Shown here: piece by piece, positions 16,972 to 26,808 of the stretch
Numbering within the stretch: the first letter of the stretch is position 1
Layout of the letters: each line of letters opens with the position of its first letter
DNA from: an uncultured Oscillibacter sp.
GTDB taxonomy: Bacteria; Bacillota; Clostridia; Oscillospirales; Oscillospiraceae
DNA: 64,000 nt
Assembly (NCBI GenBank): GCA_910583785.1
Contig: CAJTZK010000002.1
Coordinates: 248,001-312,000, forward strand
Direction of reading: 5' to 3'
Made by a program: the position numbers and the translations under genes
Notes under the pieces: generated by a model
Told to the model about the DNA's origin: nothing
Databases searched by the model: none
Seen by the model: the letters and a program-made list of their open reading frames with translations, nothing else

Positions 16972-17010
16972 CCTAGAATTTCTATGCTTATTGTACATAG
17001 TATTACTAGG
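16972..17010. promoter_or_regulatory. Nested palindromic operator, probably for the PadR regulator
   Basis: The pattern is CCTAG, 5 bp, CTATG, 9 bp, CATAG, 5 bp, CTAGG: two inverted repeats nested with exactly equal arm spacing. It lies 18-56 bp upstream of the padR start and overlaps its likely promoter. PadR sites are typically such spaced inverted repeats; binding is inferred. Confidence 0.6.
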
Positions 17011-17158
17011 CCAAGAAAAACATCGCAGGTGCGGCTCTGCCCTTCCAAGGGAAGTGCCAGGGTCCCCGGAGAAAGGCGGGCAAACCGGTCCGTCCCTGGG
17101 GGTTAGCGTTTTCAAGCGGACTCTTCCGGAAAAAAGGCTGTCCATCTCCCGGATTCTG

Positions 17159-17167
17159 TGCTATAAT
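17159..17167 (+). promoter_or_regulatory. Extended -10 promoter placing the mRNA start at the mutY ATG
   Basis: TGCTATAAT (17159-17167). The expected transcription start, 6-7 bases downstream, falls on or within a base or two of the A of the mutY ATG at 17174. No good -35 is present. Confidence 0.55.
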
Positions 17168-17173
17168 CTCCCC

Positions 17174-18232
17174 ATGAACGAACATGCTATGACCTTATCC
17201 AAGCTCCCCCCGCCACTTCTCCGGTGGTACCGGGAGAACGCCCGGGACCTTCCCTGGCGGAAAACCCGGGACCCCTACCGGATCTGGGTCTCGGAAATCA
17301 TGCTCCAGCAGACCCGGGTGGCGGCGGTGCTGGGCTACTACGCCCGGTTTCTGGAGGCCTTCCCCACGGTGGAGGCCCTGGCCTCCGCGCCGGAAGACCA
17401 GCTGATGAAGCTCTGGGAGGGCCTGGGCTACTACAGCCGGGCCCGGAACCTCCAGCGGGCGGCGAAACTGGTGGCGGACCAGGGGGGCTTCCCCGATACC
17501 TATGAAGAGCTCCTGGCCCTCCCCGGCGTGGGGGACTACACCGCCGCCGCCATCGCCTCGGCGGCCTTTGCCAGGCGGGAGGCGGCGGTGGACGGCAACG
17601 TCCTCCGGGTTGTCACCCGCCTGACGGACTGCCACGGCGACATTGCCGCCCCGCAGACGAAGAAGTGCATCCGCGCCCAGGTTCAGGCGGTCTTCCCGGA
17701 GGCGGAGGCGGACGTGCGCGTCTTCAACCAGGCCCTCATGGAGCTGGGGGCCACGGTCTGCGTGCCGGGCGGCCCGCCGAAGTGCCTCCTCTGCCCCGTC
17801 CGGGACCTCTGCCTGGGCCGGGAACGGGGCACGGCGGAGGCCCTCCCGGTGAAAGCTCCCAAAAAGGCCCGCCGGACCGAGGAAAAAACCGTCTTCCTCC
17901 TCCTCCGGGAGGGAACGCTGGCCCTGCGGAAGCGCCCGGCCTCCGGGCTGCTGGCGGGACTGTGGGAGTTCCCCAACGTGGGGGGCTCCCTGGACGAAGC
18001 CGCCGCCGGAGCGGCGGTCCGGGCCTGGGGCCTGGAGCCCCGCGCCTGGAGGCGGCGCCTGGCGGCCAGGCACATCTTTAGCCACGTGGAATGGCACATG
18101 ACCCTTTACACCCTGGAAGTCCGGGGCCCCGGGCCCGGGGAATTCACCTGGGTGGACAGCCTGGAACAGCACGCCGTCCCCTCCGCCTTCGCCCGCTGCC
18201 GGGAGGAGGCGGAGCGGGCCCTGCGGGAATAG
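17174..18232 (+). CDS. mutY: A/G-specific adenine DNA glycosylase MutY
   Basis: 352 residues. It removes adenine opposite 8-oxoguanine in base-excision repair. The HhH-GPD fold has the catalytic Glu41 (VSEIMLQQT), helix-hairpin-helix LPGVGDYTAAAI, and catalytic Asp140 (AAVDGNVLR). The [4Fe-4S] cysteines are C196, C204, C207 and C213, followed by the C-terminal Nudix-like 8-oxoG reader. No Shine-Dalgarno sequence precedes either ATG (17174 or 17189), and the -10 box ends six bases before the first one, so the message may be leaderless. A zinc-ribbon gene follows 8 bp later. Confidence 0.95.
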   Translation: MNEHAMTLSKLPPPLLRWYRENARDLPWRKTRDPYRIWVSEIMLQQTRVAAVLGYYARFLEAFPTVEALASAPEDQLMKLWEGLGYYSRARNLQRAAKLVADQGGFPDTYEELLALPGVGDYTAAAIASAAFARREAAVDGNVLRVVTRLTDCHGDIAAPQTKKCIRAQVQAVFPEAEADVRVFNQALMELGATVCVPGGPPKCLLCPVRDLCLGRERGTAEALPVKAPKKARRTEEKTVFLLLREGTLALRKRPASGLLAGLWEFPNVGGSLDEAAAGAAVRAWGLEPRAWRRRLAARHIFSHVEWHMTLYTLEVRGPGPGEFTWVDSLEQHAVPSAFARCREEAERALRE

Positions 18233-18240
18233 GAGGAACC

Positions 18241-18702
18241 ATGCCCTTTTGGAAGCAAAGCGAAGACCCCTGGGACCGGAAGCCAGACGAGCCCCGCCGG
18301 GAACCCAAGGAGCCGCGAGCAAATCCCCTTGACAGCCTGAAGGCCTGGAACCAGGATCGCATTGCCAAGGCCAAGGAAAAGGAGGAGGCTAAACGGCTTC
18401 CCCCGGAGACATGCCCCTGGTGCGGAAAAGAGATGGAGCAGGGCTTTCTCACAGGCGGGCGGGACAGCGTCCGCTGGTACCCCGGCGTCCACAAGTTTGA
18501 CCCCCTCCGGGCCCTGGACGGAAACGCCCTGGACCTGCTGGACGAGGGTGACCCCTGGGGCGTTTACAAGACTGTCTGGCTCTGCCGGGACTGTAAAAAA
18601 GCCATCTTCGCCATGCCGGCCCCCCCGGTAGGCGGGGACAGCTTTTCCACCCCGGCGACGGAGTGCGCGGAAGAAACGAAAGAGGAGGAAGAGAGCGAGT
18701 AG
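18241..18702 (+). CDS. Zinc-ribbon protein, DUF6487-like
   Basis: 153 residues from the ATG at 18241 with TAGGAGG at the right distance. The N-terminal 50 residues are charged and Pro/Lys-rich. Then comes TCPWCGKEMEQGFLTGGRDS and, 60 residues later, LCRDCKKAIF: two CxxC knuckles like the small zinc-ribbon proteins grouped as DUF6487. Function is unknown. The C-terminal tail is acidic. Cotranscribed with mutY. Confidence 0.7.
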   Translation: MPFWKQSEDPWDRKPDEPRREPKEPRANPLDSLKAWNQDRIAKAKEKEEAKRLPPETCPWCGKEMEQGFLTGGRDSVRWYPGVHKFDPLRALDGNALDLLDEGDPWGVYKTVWLCRDCKKAIFAMPAPPVGGDSFSTPATECAEETKEEEESE

Positions 18703-18736
18703 TTCCCCGTCGAAATTCATCGCTTTTTGTATATTT

Positions 18737-19324
18737 ATGGCACAGTTATACTTTAAGTATGGAGCCATGGGCTCCAGCAAGTCCGCCAACGCCCTGATGG
18801 CCCGCTTCAACTACGAGGAGCGGGGCCAGAAGGCCCTGATGGTCAAGCCCCGCCTGGACGCCCGGGACGGGGAACATATGGTTTACTCCCGCATCGGCTT
18901 GACATACCCCTGCATCTACTTTGACGAGATGCGGAAGCTCACCATTATGGAGCTCCAGCAGAACGCCTGCATCATCGTGGACGAGGCCCAGTTTCTGACC
19001 AAGGAAGAGGTCATGTACCTGGTCTACCTGGTGGACGACCTGGACATCCCCGTCATGTGCTACGGCCTCCGGTCCGACTTCAAGGGGGACCTCTTCCCCG
19101 GGAGCCACGCCCTGCTGATTATGGCGGACAAGCTGGAGGAGGTCAAGACCATCTGCTGGTGCGGCAAAAAGGCCACCTTCAACGCCCGCTTTGACGAAAA
19201 CGGCAAGGTCCTCAAGGAGGGGGAGCAGGTGGTCCTGGGGGCCAACGACAAATACATCGGCCTCTGCCGCCGCCACTGGATGGAGGGCAACCTGGGCCCG
19301 GACTTTGACCTGGGGACCCTATGA
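18737..19324 (+). CDS. tdk: Thymidine kinase
   Basis: 195 residues, type II thymidine kinase that salvages thymidine to dTMP. P-loop KYGAMGSSKSANAL (about 7-20), Walker B-like IIVDEAQFLTKEEV, and zinc-binding residues (TICWCGKKATF, then LCRRHW), all normal for this branch. The ATG at 18737 lacks any recognisable ribosome binding site and is preceded by an AT-rich TTTTTGTATATTT. It overlaps the next gene by ATGA. Confidence 0.96.
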   Translation: MAQLYFKYGAMGSSKSANALMARFNYEERGQKALMVKPRLDARDGEHMVYSRIGLTYPCIYFDEMRKLTIMELQQNACIIVDEAQFLTKEEVMYLVYLVDDLDIPVMCYGLRSDFKGDLFPGSHALLIMADKLEEVKTICWCGKKATFNARFDENGKVLKEGEQVVLGANDKYIGLCRRHWMEGNLGPDFDLGTL

Positions 19325-20193
19325 CCTGCACCCTCTGCCCCCGGAACTGCCGGGGGGCGCGGACGCCGGACCGCCCCGGCGGCGTCTGCGGCCAGCCCTC
19401 GTCCCCCGTGGTAGCCCGGGCCATGCTCCACCAGTGGGAGGAGCCCTGCCTGGTGGGGGAGCACGGGGCGGGAGCCGTCTTTTTCTCCGGCTGCAATCTC
19501 CGCTGCGCCTACTGCCAAAATAAGCCCATCTCCCAGGGCGGCGTGGGGAAGCCCGTGTCCATCCCCCGCCTCCGGGAGCTTTTCCAGGAGCTCACCGCCC
19601 AGGGGGCGGCCTGCCTGGACCTGGTGACCCCCACCCATTTCGCTCCCGCCATCCTGGAGGCCCTGGGGGAGGAACCCTGGCCCGTCCCAGTGGTGTGGAA
19701 CTGCGGGGGATACGAAAGTGTTTCCACTTTACAGAGACTGGAGAGCAAGGTCCAGGTCTTCCTGCCGGACCTGAAATACGCCCTGCCGGGCCCCGCCGGG
19801 CAGTACTCCGCCGCCCCGGACTATTTTGACCGCGCCGCCCCGGCCATTCTGGAGATGTTCCGCCAGACGGGGCCCTGCCGCATGGAGAACGGCCTTTTGA
19901 AATCCGGCGTGCTGATCCGCCACCTGCTCCTCCCCGGGGAACTGGAGAACACCCGGCGGGTGATCGACTGGGTGGCGGGGGCCTTCCGCCCCGGGGAGGT
20001 CCTGTTCTCCCTCATGAGCCAGTACACTCCCCAGCCCGGGGCCTCCGGGAAGCTGGCCCGCCGCGTGACGAGGGCGGAATACCGAGCGGCGGCGGAGTAC
20101 ATGGCCAACTGCGGCATCACGGACGGCTACACCCAGGAGCGCACCTCCGCCAGGGAGGAGTACACCCCGGATTTTGACCTGTCGGGAATATAA
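19321..20193 (+). CDS. Radical SAM protein, PflA-like (COG1313 type)
   Basis: 290 residues. A Cys-rich N-terminus (CTLCPRNCRG) is followed by the radical SAM motif GCNLRCAYCQN, which binds the [4Fe-4S] cluster and S-adenosylmethionine. It resembles proteins annotated as putative pyruvate-formate-lyase activating enzymes of the short COG1313 group, whose substrate is not established. The start overlaps the tdk stop codon. No glycyl radical enzyme gene is visible nearby, so an activase role cannot be supported from context. Confidence 0.85.
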   Translation: MTCTLCPRNCRGARTPDRPGGVCGQPSSPVVARAMLHQWEEPCLVGEHGAGAVFFSGCNLRCAYCQNKPISQGGVGKPVSIPRLRELFQELTAQGAACLDLVTPTHFAPAILEALGEEPWPVPVVWNCGGYESVSTLQRLESKVQVFLPDLKYALPGPAGQYSAAPDYFDRAAPAILEMFRQTGPCRMENGLLKSGVLIRHLLLPGELENTRRVIDWVAGAFRPGEVLFSLMSQYTPQPGASGKLARRVTRAEYRAAAEYMANCGITDGYTQERTSAREEYTPDFDLSGI

Positions 20194-20196
20194 AAC

Positions 20197-20232
20197 AAAA
20201 AGTCCCGTGAGCAATGCTCACGGGACTTTTAT
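20197..20232. terminator. Bidirectional terminator
   Basis: AAAAAGTCCCGTGAGC / GCTCACGGGACTTTT hairpin with AAT loop. It serves both the radical SAM gene and the convergent ferredoxin gene. Confidence 0.9.
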
Positions 20233-20246
20233 GTATCCCTTATGAA

Positions 20247-20420
20247 TTACTCCTCGGGGACAATGGCGCCGTTGGGGCAGGTGTCGCTGCAAGAACCGCA
20301 GTCCAGGCAGGCGGCAGCGTCGATGACGTAGGAATCATCGCCCTGGCTGATGGCGCCGGCGGGGCAGGCGTCAGAGCAGGCGCCGCAGCTCACACAGGCA
20401 GAAGTGATCTTATAGGCCAT
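20247..20420 (-). CDS. 2[4Fe-4S] ferredoxin
   Basis: 57 residues from the ATG at 20420, with GGAGGTG six bases upstream. Two CxxCxxCxxxC motifs (CVSCGACSDACPAG and CLDCGSCSDTCPNG) bind two [4Fe-4S] clusters. It is the classic small clostridial electron carrier used by pyruvate:ferredoxin oxidoreductase, hydrogenase or Rnf. It is monocistronic with a strong promoter, as expected for an abundant protein. Confidence 0.97.
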   Translation of the reverse strand: MAYKITSACVSCGACSDACPAGAISQGDDSYVIDAAACLDCGSCSDTCPNGAIVPEE

Positions 20421-20450
20421 GGGTTGCACCTCCATTAGAATTGTATCCCC

Positions 20451-20478
20451 ATTGTAGCATACTCTCGAAAAAATGCAA
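20451..20478 (-). promoter_or_regulatory. Promoter of the ferredoxin gene
   Basis: Minus strand TTGCAT, 16 bp, TACAAT, with a TGC extension before the -10 box. Confidence 0.75.
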
Positions 20479-20544
20479 GTGCTTTGTGAAACCCCTGACG
20501 GAAAATTTTTACTTCCCGCCCCTGTTCACAATTTGTTTCCAAAA

Positions 20545-20562
20545 ACGTCAAAGAACGTCAAA
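20545..20562 (+). promoter_or_regulatory. CtsR operator 1
   Basis: ACGTCAAAGAACGTCAAA: two GTCAAA half sites 10 bp apart, close to the known CtsR heptad repeat RGTCAAANANRGTCAAA. It lies just upstream of the -35 box. Confidence 0.85.
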
Positions 20563-20571
20563 TTTTTCCTC

Positions 20572-20599
20572 TTGACATTTTGCCGGACCGTGCTATACT
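20572..20599 (+). promoter_or_regulatory. Promoter of ctsR-mcsA-clpC
   Basis: TTGACA, 16 bp, TATACT with TGC extension. It is flanked on both sides by CtsR operators. Confidence 0.85.
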
Positions 20600-20612
20600 G
20601 GCATCATCCAAA

Positions 20613-20636
20613 AGATCAAAGTTAGTCAAAGTCAAA
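20613..20636 (+). promoter_or_regulatory. CtsR operator 2 with extra half site
   Basis: AGATCAAAGTTAGTCAAA (one mismatch to the CtsR box) followed at once by GTCAAA. It is placed just after the transcription start. Confidence 0.8.
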
Positions 20637-20670
20637 TCAAATTTTAAAATGAATGAAACGAGGTGCCCGC

Positions 20671-21123
20671 ATGGGGATTTCCGATTTGATTGCCGGCTTC
20701 CTTCAGGAATGCCTGGACGAGACGGGGGACGGCGTGCTGGAGGTCCAGCGGGGTGAGCTGGCCCAGCGGTTCAACTGCGTGCCCAGCCAGATCAACTACG
20801 TCATGTCCACCCGCTTCTCCCCGGAACGGGGCTATATTGTAGAGAGCCGCCGGGGGGGCAACGGGTACATCCGCATCACCCGGGTCCAGGTGGACCGGGA
20901 GACGCTCTTGATGCACGTCATCAACTCCCTGGGCGATCGGGTGGACCTGCCCTCCGCCCGGGCAATCCTGGGGAACCTGGCGGAGGCCGGGGCCCTGAAA
21001 GAGGACCTGGCCCGGACGCTGCTGGCCGCCGTGGGGGACAAGGCCCTGGGGGCCGTGCCCCGGGACCTCCGGGACCAGGTCCGGGCGGACGTTTTGAAAA
21101 ACGTCCTGATTCTCCAGGTCTAG
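20671..21123 (+). CDS. ctsR: Transcriptional repressor CtsR
   Basis: 150 residues from the ATG at 20671 with GAGGTG upstream; the upstream ATG (20653) has no such site. It begins MGISDLIAGFLQ, close to other CtsR proteins, and has the winged helix with RRGGNGYIRI, the Gly-rich thermosensing wing. CtsR represses class III heat-shock genes and releases DNA on heating or after McsB/ClpCP action. Its own promoter carries two matching boxes, indicating autoregulation. Confidence 0.95.
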   Translation: MGISDLIAGFLQECLDETGDGVLEVQRGELAQRFNCVPSQINYVMSTRFSPERGYIVESRRGGNGYIRITRVQVDRETLLMHVINSLGDRVDLPSARAILGNLAEAGALKEDLARTLLAAVGDKALGAVPRDLRDQVRADVLKNVLILQV

Positions 21124-21146
21124 GCCCCCCGGGATAGGAGGGCCCC

Positions 21147-21182
21147 ATGGAACAGGTTTCCAAAAACATTTGCGTAATATAG
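21147..21182 (+). CDS. Possible 11-codon leader ORF
   Basis: ATG after ATAGGAGG with 5-6 bp spacing, encoding MEQVSKNICVI and stopping at TAG. The stop overlaps the AGGAGG of mcsA, so translation of this ORF could affect access to the mcsA ribosome binding site. Expression is unproven. Confidence 0.35.
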   Translation: MEQVSKNICVI

Positions 21183-21194
21183 GAGGTACTGATT

Positions 21195-21662
21195 ATGAAA
21201 TGCGAACATTGTGGCAAGAATGAAGTCACCTTTGTTTACCAGAGCAACGTCAACGGGCAGGTCACCGAGAAGCGCCTGTGCGCCGAGTGCGCCGAAAAGC
21301 TGGGCTACACCCAGCGCCTGGCGGCCCAGGGCCAGCGGATGATGCGGGGCCTCTTCGGCAGCGGGCTGTTCGAGGACTTCTTCACCCCCGTCCCCTCCCT
21401 GCTGGGCGGCCTGAACCGCCTGCTGGAAGACCCCTTTGACGATTTCTTCGCCGACATGCCCGCCCTGGGCGCCCCGGCAGAGGCAAAGCCGGAGGCCCCG
21501 AAGACCCGGGACACCCTGCTGGAGGGCGAGGAACAGACCCAGCTCTCCCGGACCCGCCAGGTCAACGCCCTGCGGATGGAGATGCAGCAGGCCGTGGCCC
21601 AGGAGAACTTCGAGCGGGCGGCGGAACTCCGGGACCAGATTCGCAGCCTGGAACAGAACTGA
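21195..21662 (+). CDS. mcsA: McsA-like protein (UvrB/UvrC motif protein)
   Basis: 155 residues. N-terminal zinc-binding pair CEHCGKNEV and CAECAEKL, a hydrophobic middle with phenylalanines, and a C-terminal UVR motif (AQENFERAAELRDQIRSLE). In Bacillus McsA activates the arginine kinase McsB and helps inactivate CtsR. Here two CxxC pairs are present. No McsB gene lies between this gene and clpC, so McsA may work directly with ClpC. The ATG has TAGGAGGT eight bases upstream. Confidence 0.9.
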   Translation: MKCEHCGKNEVTFVYQSNVNGQVTEKRLCAECAEKLGYTQRLAAQGQRMMRGLFGSGLFEDFFTPVPSLLGGLNRLLEDPFDDFFADMPALGAPAEAKPEAPKTRDTLLEGEEQTQLSRTRQVNALRMEMQQAVAQENFERAAELRDQIRSLEQN

Positions 21663-21695
21663 CCCCCTTACTTCACGAAAGGAAGTGTACGACAC

Positions 21696-24170
<2,475 letters not shown>

Positions 24171-24179
24171 TCGGAATCA

Positions 24180-24210
24180 AAGGCCCCGCCTTCCGGCGGG
24201 GCCTTGCCTT
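24180..24210 (+). terminator. Terminator after clpC
   Basis: AAGGCCCCGCC / GGCGGGGCCTT, 11 bp stem, TTCC loop, then a weak GCCTT tail. It lies between convergent genes. Confidence 0.75.
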
Positions 24211-24214
24211 GTCC

Positions 24215-24514
24215 TCAATATTTTTTCACAAACCGGGAGATCAGGGCCCGGCAGGTCACCATGCGGATGCAGGCGTAAAAGGCCTCCGCCTCCTCCGTTC
24301 CCTGTCCCGCCGTGGTGGCGTTCTGCGCGTCCTCCTCCGTCTCCCAGAGGACGAAATCCGTCCACGTCTCATCCTGCACATAGTGCTCCCAGGAGAGGAA
24401 CCCCTTGGCCTGGGAGATGACCTTGTCGTGGAGCTTCTGTGTCCGGTCCATAAATTCCTCCGGGGTCACGCTTTTCTTCAGCTTATAGGAAAAAATCCAC
24501 GCCGTCTTCGTCAT
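24215..24514 (-). CDS. Small ABM-like (antibiotic biosynthesis monooxygenase fold) protein
   Basis: 99 residues. It starts MTKTAWIFSYKLKKSVT, and the central FLSWEHYVQDETWTDFVLWETEEDAQNA has the alternating pattern of dimeric ferredoxin-like ABM domains. Many such proteins are of unknown role, some being small monooxygenases or haem-handling proteins. No haem ligand can be assigned. AAGGAGG precedes the ATG. Monocistronic. Confidence 0.6.
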   Translation of the reverse strand: MTKTAWIFSYKLKKSVTPEEFMDRTQKLHDKVISQAKGFLSWEHYVQDETWTDFVLWETEEDAQNATTAGQGTEEAEAFYACIRMVTCRALISRFVKKY

Positions 24515-24657
24515 ATGCCTTCCTCCTTCTTGCTATCCGGCTTTTTAGCCAATTTCATGATACCATAGCCCCGTCCTTTTTTCAACGGCTCTCCCGCCAG
24601 GAAGCGGGGCGGGCCTGTGCATCCGTCCCCCGCCGCGTTCCGCCTCATAAAAATAGA

Positions 24658-24679
24658 AAATGCGCAAGAAATGCGCAAG
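24658..24679. repeat. Tandem 11-bp direct repeat upstream of lspA
   Basis: AAATGCGCAAG twice in direct succession, 28 bp before the -35 box of the lspA promoter. Confidence 0.7.
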
Positions 24680-24706
24680 CGCACACACCCCTGGCGCAGG
24701 CCGCCC

Positions 24707-24735
24707 TTGCCTTTTCCCGCAAAAGCGTGTACACT
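24707..24735 (+). promoter_or_regulatory. Promoter of lspA and the RluA-family gene
   Basis: TTGCCT, 17 bp, TACACT, about 30 bp before the lspA ATG. Confidence 0.65.
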
Positions 24736-24766
24736 GTCAGGGAACACCCAAAAGGAGGACCCCGTT

Positions 24767-25276
24767 ATGCTTTCCACCGTCCTGTCCGCCCTGCTGGCCC
24801 TGGCCCTGCTGGCCTTGGACCAGTGGGTCAAGCGCATGATTACCCTCACCCTCCCCCTGGGGGAGGCCCGCCCCCTCCTGCCGGGCTTTGTGGAGCTGCG
24901 GACCGTCCACAACTATGGCGCCGCCTGGTCCAGCTTCTCCGGCATGCGGTGGCTCCTGGTGGCGGCCACCAGCTGCATCGTCCTGGCCCTGCTGGCCCTG
25001 CTGGTCCGGCGGGTGGTCCGGCATCCCCTGGGGGTGCTGGCCTGCTGCCTCATCGTCTCCGGCGGCCTGGGGAACATCCTGGACCGGGCCCGCCTGGGCT
25101 ACGTGGTGGACATGTTCAACTTCCAGTTCATGGATTATCCCGTTTTCAACGTGGCGGACATGTGCATCGTCTCTGGCTGCGTCCTGGGCCTGGTTTACTA
25201 CCAGTGGTTCTACGAGAAATACGATAAAAGGGGGAAGGCCGATGGAAACGCGGACGCTCCAGCCAGCGGCGGCTGA
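24767..25276 (+). CDS. lspA: Lipoprotein signal peptidase (signal peptidase II)
   Basis: 169 residues with four membrane segments. Conserved motifs: DQWVKR near residue 20, HNYGAAWS, GGLGNILDRARLGYVVD and VFNVADMCI; the two Asp residues in the last two motifs form the aspartyl active site. It cleaves prolipoproteins after lipid attachment, for example the OppA-like lipoprotein at 49-50 kb. The ATG at 24767 has AAAGGAGG upstream. Its last 35 bp overlap the next gene. Confidence 0.95.
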   Translation: MLSTVLSALLALALLALDQWVKRMITLTLPLGEARPLLPGFVELRTVHNYGAAWSSFSGMRWLLVAATSCIVLALLALLVRRVVRHPLGVLACCLIVSGGLGNILDRARLGYVVDMFNFQFMDYPVFNVADMCIVSGCVLGLVYYQWFYEKYDKRGKADGNADAPASGG

Positions 25277-26201
25277 CGCCGGGAAACGGGTGGACGCCTG
25301 GCTGGCGGGCCAGCTGGAGGACCTCACCCGTTCCGCCGCCCAGCGCCTCCTGGAGGAGGGCCGGGTTACCCTGGACGGCGCCCCCCTGGCGAAACGCTAC
25401 AAGCTTACCGGGTCGGAAATCCTGGCCGTCTCCCTGCCGGACCCGGAGCCCATCAGCGCCGTCCCCCAGAACATCCCCCTGGACGTGGTGTTCGAGGATG
25501 GCGACGTCATTGTAGTAAACAAGCCCAAGGGCCTGGTGGTCCATCCCGCCCCGGGCCACCCGGACGGGACGCTGGTCAACGCCCTGCTGTACCACTGTGG
25601 CGGGAGCCTCTCCGGCATAGGCGGAGCCCTGCGCCCCGGTATTGTCCACCGCATCGACCGGGACACCTCCGGCCTCATTCTCGCCGCTAAGAACGACTTC
25701 GCCCACCTCCGCCTGGCCGCCCAGCTCCAGGACCACAGCCTGGCCCGGACCTATGAGTGCATAGCCCTGGGCCGCTTCCAGGAGGACGCGGGAACCGTGG
25801 ACGCCCCCATTGGCCGCCACCCGGCGGACCGGAAAAAAATGGCCGTCGTTTCCTCCGGGCGTCCCGCCGTCACCCATTGGGAGGTACTGGCGCGGTTCTC
25901 CGCGCGCCCCGGCCCCGGCGGCATGCAGGGCGGCACCTGCGCCCATCTCCGCTGCCGCCTGGAGACCGGGCGGACCCACCAGATCCGGGTCCACCTGGCC
26001 CACCTGGGGCATCCCATTCTGGGGGATACGGTCTACGGGGCGAAACAGCCCATTCCCGGCCTCCAGGGCCAGTGCCTGCACGCCGTGGGCCTGCGCTTTC
26101 TCCATCCCCGCACCGGGGAGGCGGTGGAGCTCCGCTGCCCCCTGCCGGAGGAGTTCCAGGCCCAATTGGACAAGCTGGCCCGGAGAAGCGGGGCCCTTTG
26201 A
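25242..26201 (+). CDS. RluA-family pseudouridine synthase
   Basis: 319 residues. An S4 RNA-binding domain (about 15-75, RVDAWLAGQLEDLTRSAAQR) is followed by the catalytic domain with GIVHRIDRDTSGLIL; the Asp of HRIDRDTSG is the catalytic residue. It most resembles RluD-type enzymes that modify 23S rRNA, but the exact target cannot be read from sequence. The start lies inside lspA in another frame with an AAAGGGGG site, as is common for this gene pair in Firmicutes. Confidence 0.93.
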   Translation: METRTLQPAAADAGKRVDAWLAGQLEDLTRSAAQRLLEEGRVTLDGAPLAKRYKLTGSEILAVSLPDPEPISAVPQNIPLDVVFEDGDVIVVNKPKGLVVHPAPGHPDGTLVNALLYHCGGSLSGIGGALRPGIVHRIDRDTSGLILAAKNDFAHLRLAAQLQDHSLARTYECIALGRFQEDAGTVDAPIGRHPADRKKMAVVSSGRPAVTHWEVLARFSARPGPGGMQGGTCAHLRCRLETGRTHQIRVHLAHLGHPILGDTVYGAKQPIPGLQGQCLHAVGLRFLHPRTGEAVELRCPLPEEFQAQLDKLARRSGAL

Positions 26202-26451
26202 AGCGGGGCCCGGCTCCCGTTTCCCCATCCCCCGGCGTCCTCCTGGGGCCGGGGTTCCTTCTGGTGCCCCGCCCTTCTTTGCCCGCCGCCCCCTGCGGCC
26301 CCTCTGGTCCGGCGGCTGGGGAAACTTCCCCCAATACGCCAGGCGGAGCCCCTGCCCTATTCCCGGGATATCTTCTTCCGGGTGTGGGAACCCTGGAATA
26401 CCGGGCGCTTTGGGACCCCGGGAAAAAAATAGAAAAATTTTAAAATATGCC
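26202..26451. other. Gene-free GC-rich stretch before the tRNA promoter
   Basis: About 250 bp after the pseudouridine synthase. Frames are open only because of GC bias and show no protein-like pattern. No clear terminator is seen. It turns AT-rich at 26420 towards the tRNA promoter. Confidence 0.5.
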
Positions 26452-26480
26452 TTGACAAAACCAGATTCTTTTCATATAAT
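26452..26480 (+). promoter_or_regulatory. Promoter of the tRNA cluster
   Basis: Consensus TTGACA, 17 bp, TATAAT; the first tRNA begins 32 bp after the -10 box. Confidence 0.9.
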
Positions 26481-26511
26481 AGTCAATGCCGTTTGACGTG
26501 GGCGGTGACTC

Positions 26512-26588
26512 GGGAGCATAGCTCAGCTGGTTAGAGCATCTGCCTTACAAGCAGGGGGTCACTGGTTCGAGTCCAGTTGTTCCCACCA
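26512..26588 (+). tRNA. tRNA-Val (anticodon TAC)
   Basis: Cloverleaf with acceptor GGGAGCA/TGTTCCC, anticodon loop CTTACAA, T arm GGTTCGAGTCC, encoded CCA. Confidence 0.96.
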
Positions 26589-26626
26589 GCTCTTTTCAGG
26601 AGCATCCCCTTTTCCACGTATGTTAC

Positions 26627-26703
26627 GGCCCGGTAGTTCAGTTGGTTAGAACGCTAGCCTGTCACGCTAGAGGTCGACGGTTCGAGCCCGTTCCGGGTCG
26701 CCA
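26627..26703 (+). tRNA. tRNA-Asp (anticodon GTC)
   Basis: Acceptor GGCCCGG/CCGGGTC, anticodon loop CTGTCAC, discriminator G, encoded CCA. Confidence 0.97.
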
Positions 26704-26706
26704 TTT

Positions 26707-26782
26707 GCCCAGATAGCTCAGTTGGTAGAGCAGTGGACTGAAAATCCACGTGTCGCTGGTTCGATTCCGGCTCTGGGCACCA
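26707..26782 (+). tRNA. tRNA-Phe (anticodon GAA)
   Basis: Acceptor GCCCAGA/TCTGGGC, anticodon loop CTGAAAA, encoded CCA. Only 3 bp after tRNA-Asp. Confidence 0.97.
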
Positions 26783-26808
26783 GCGGGCGTCACAAAGACG
26801 CCCGGTAT

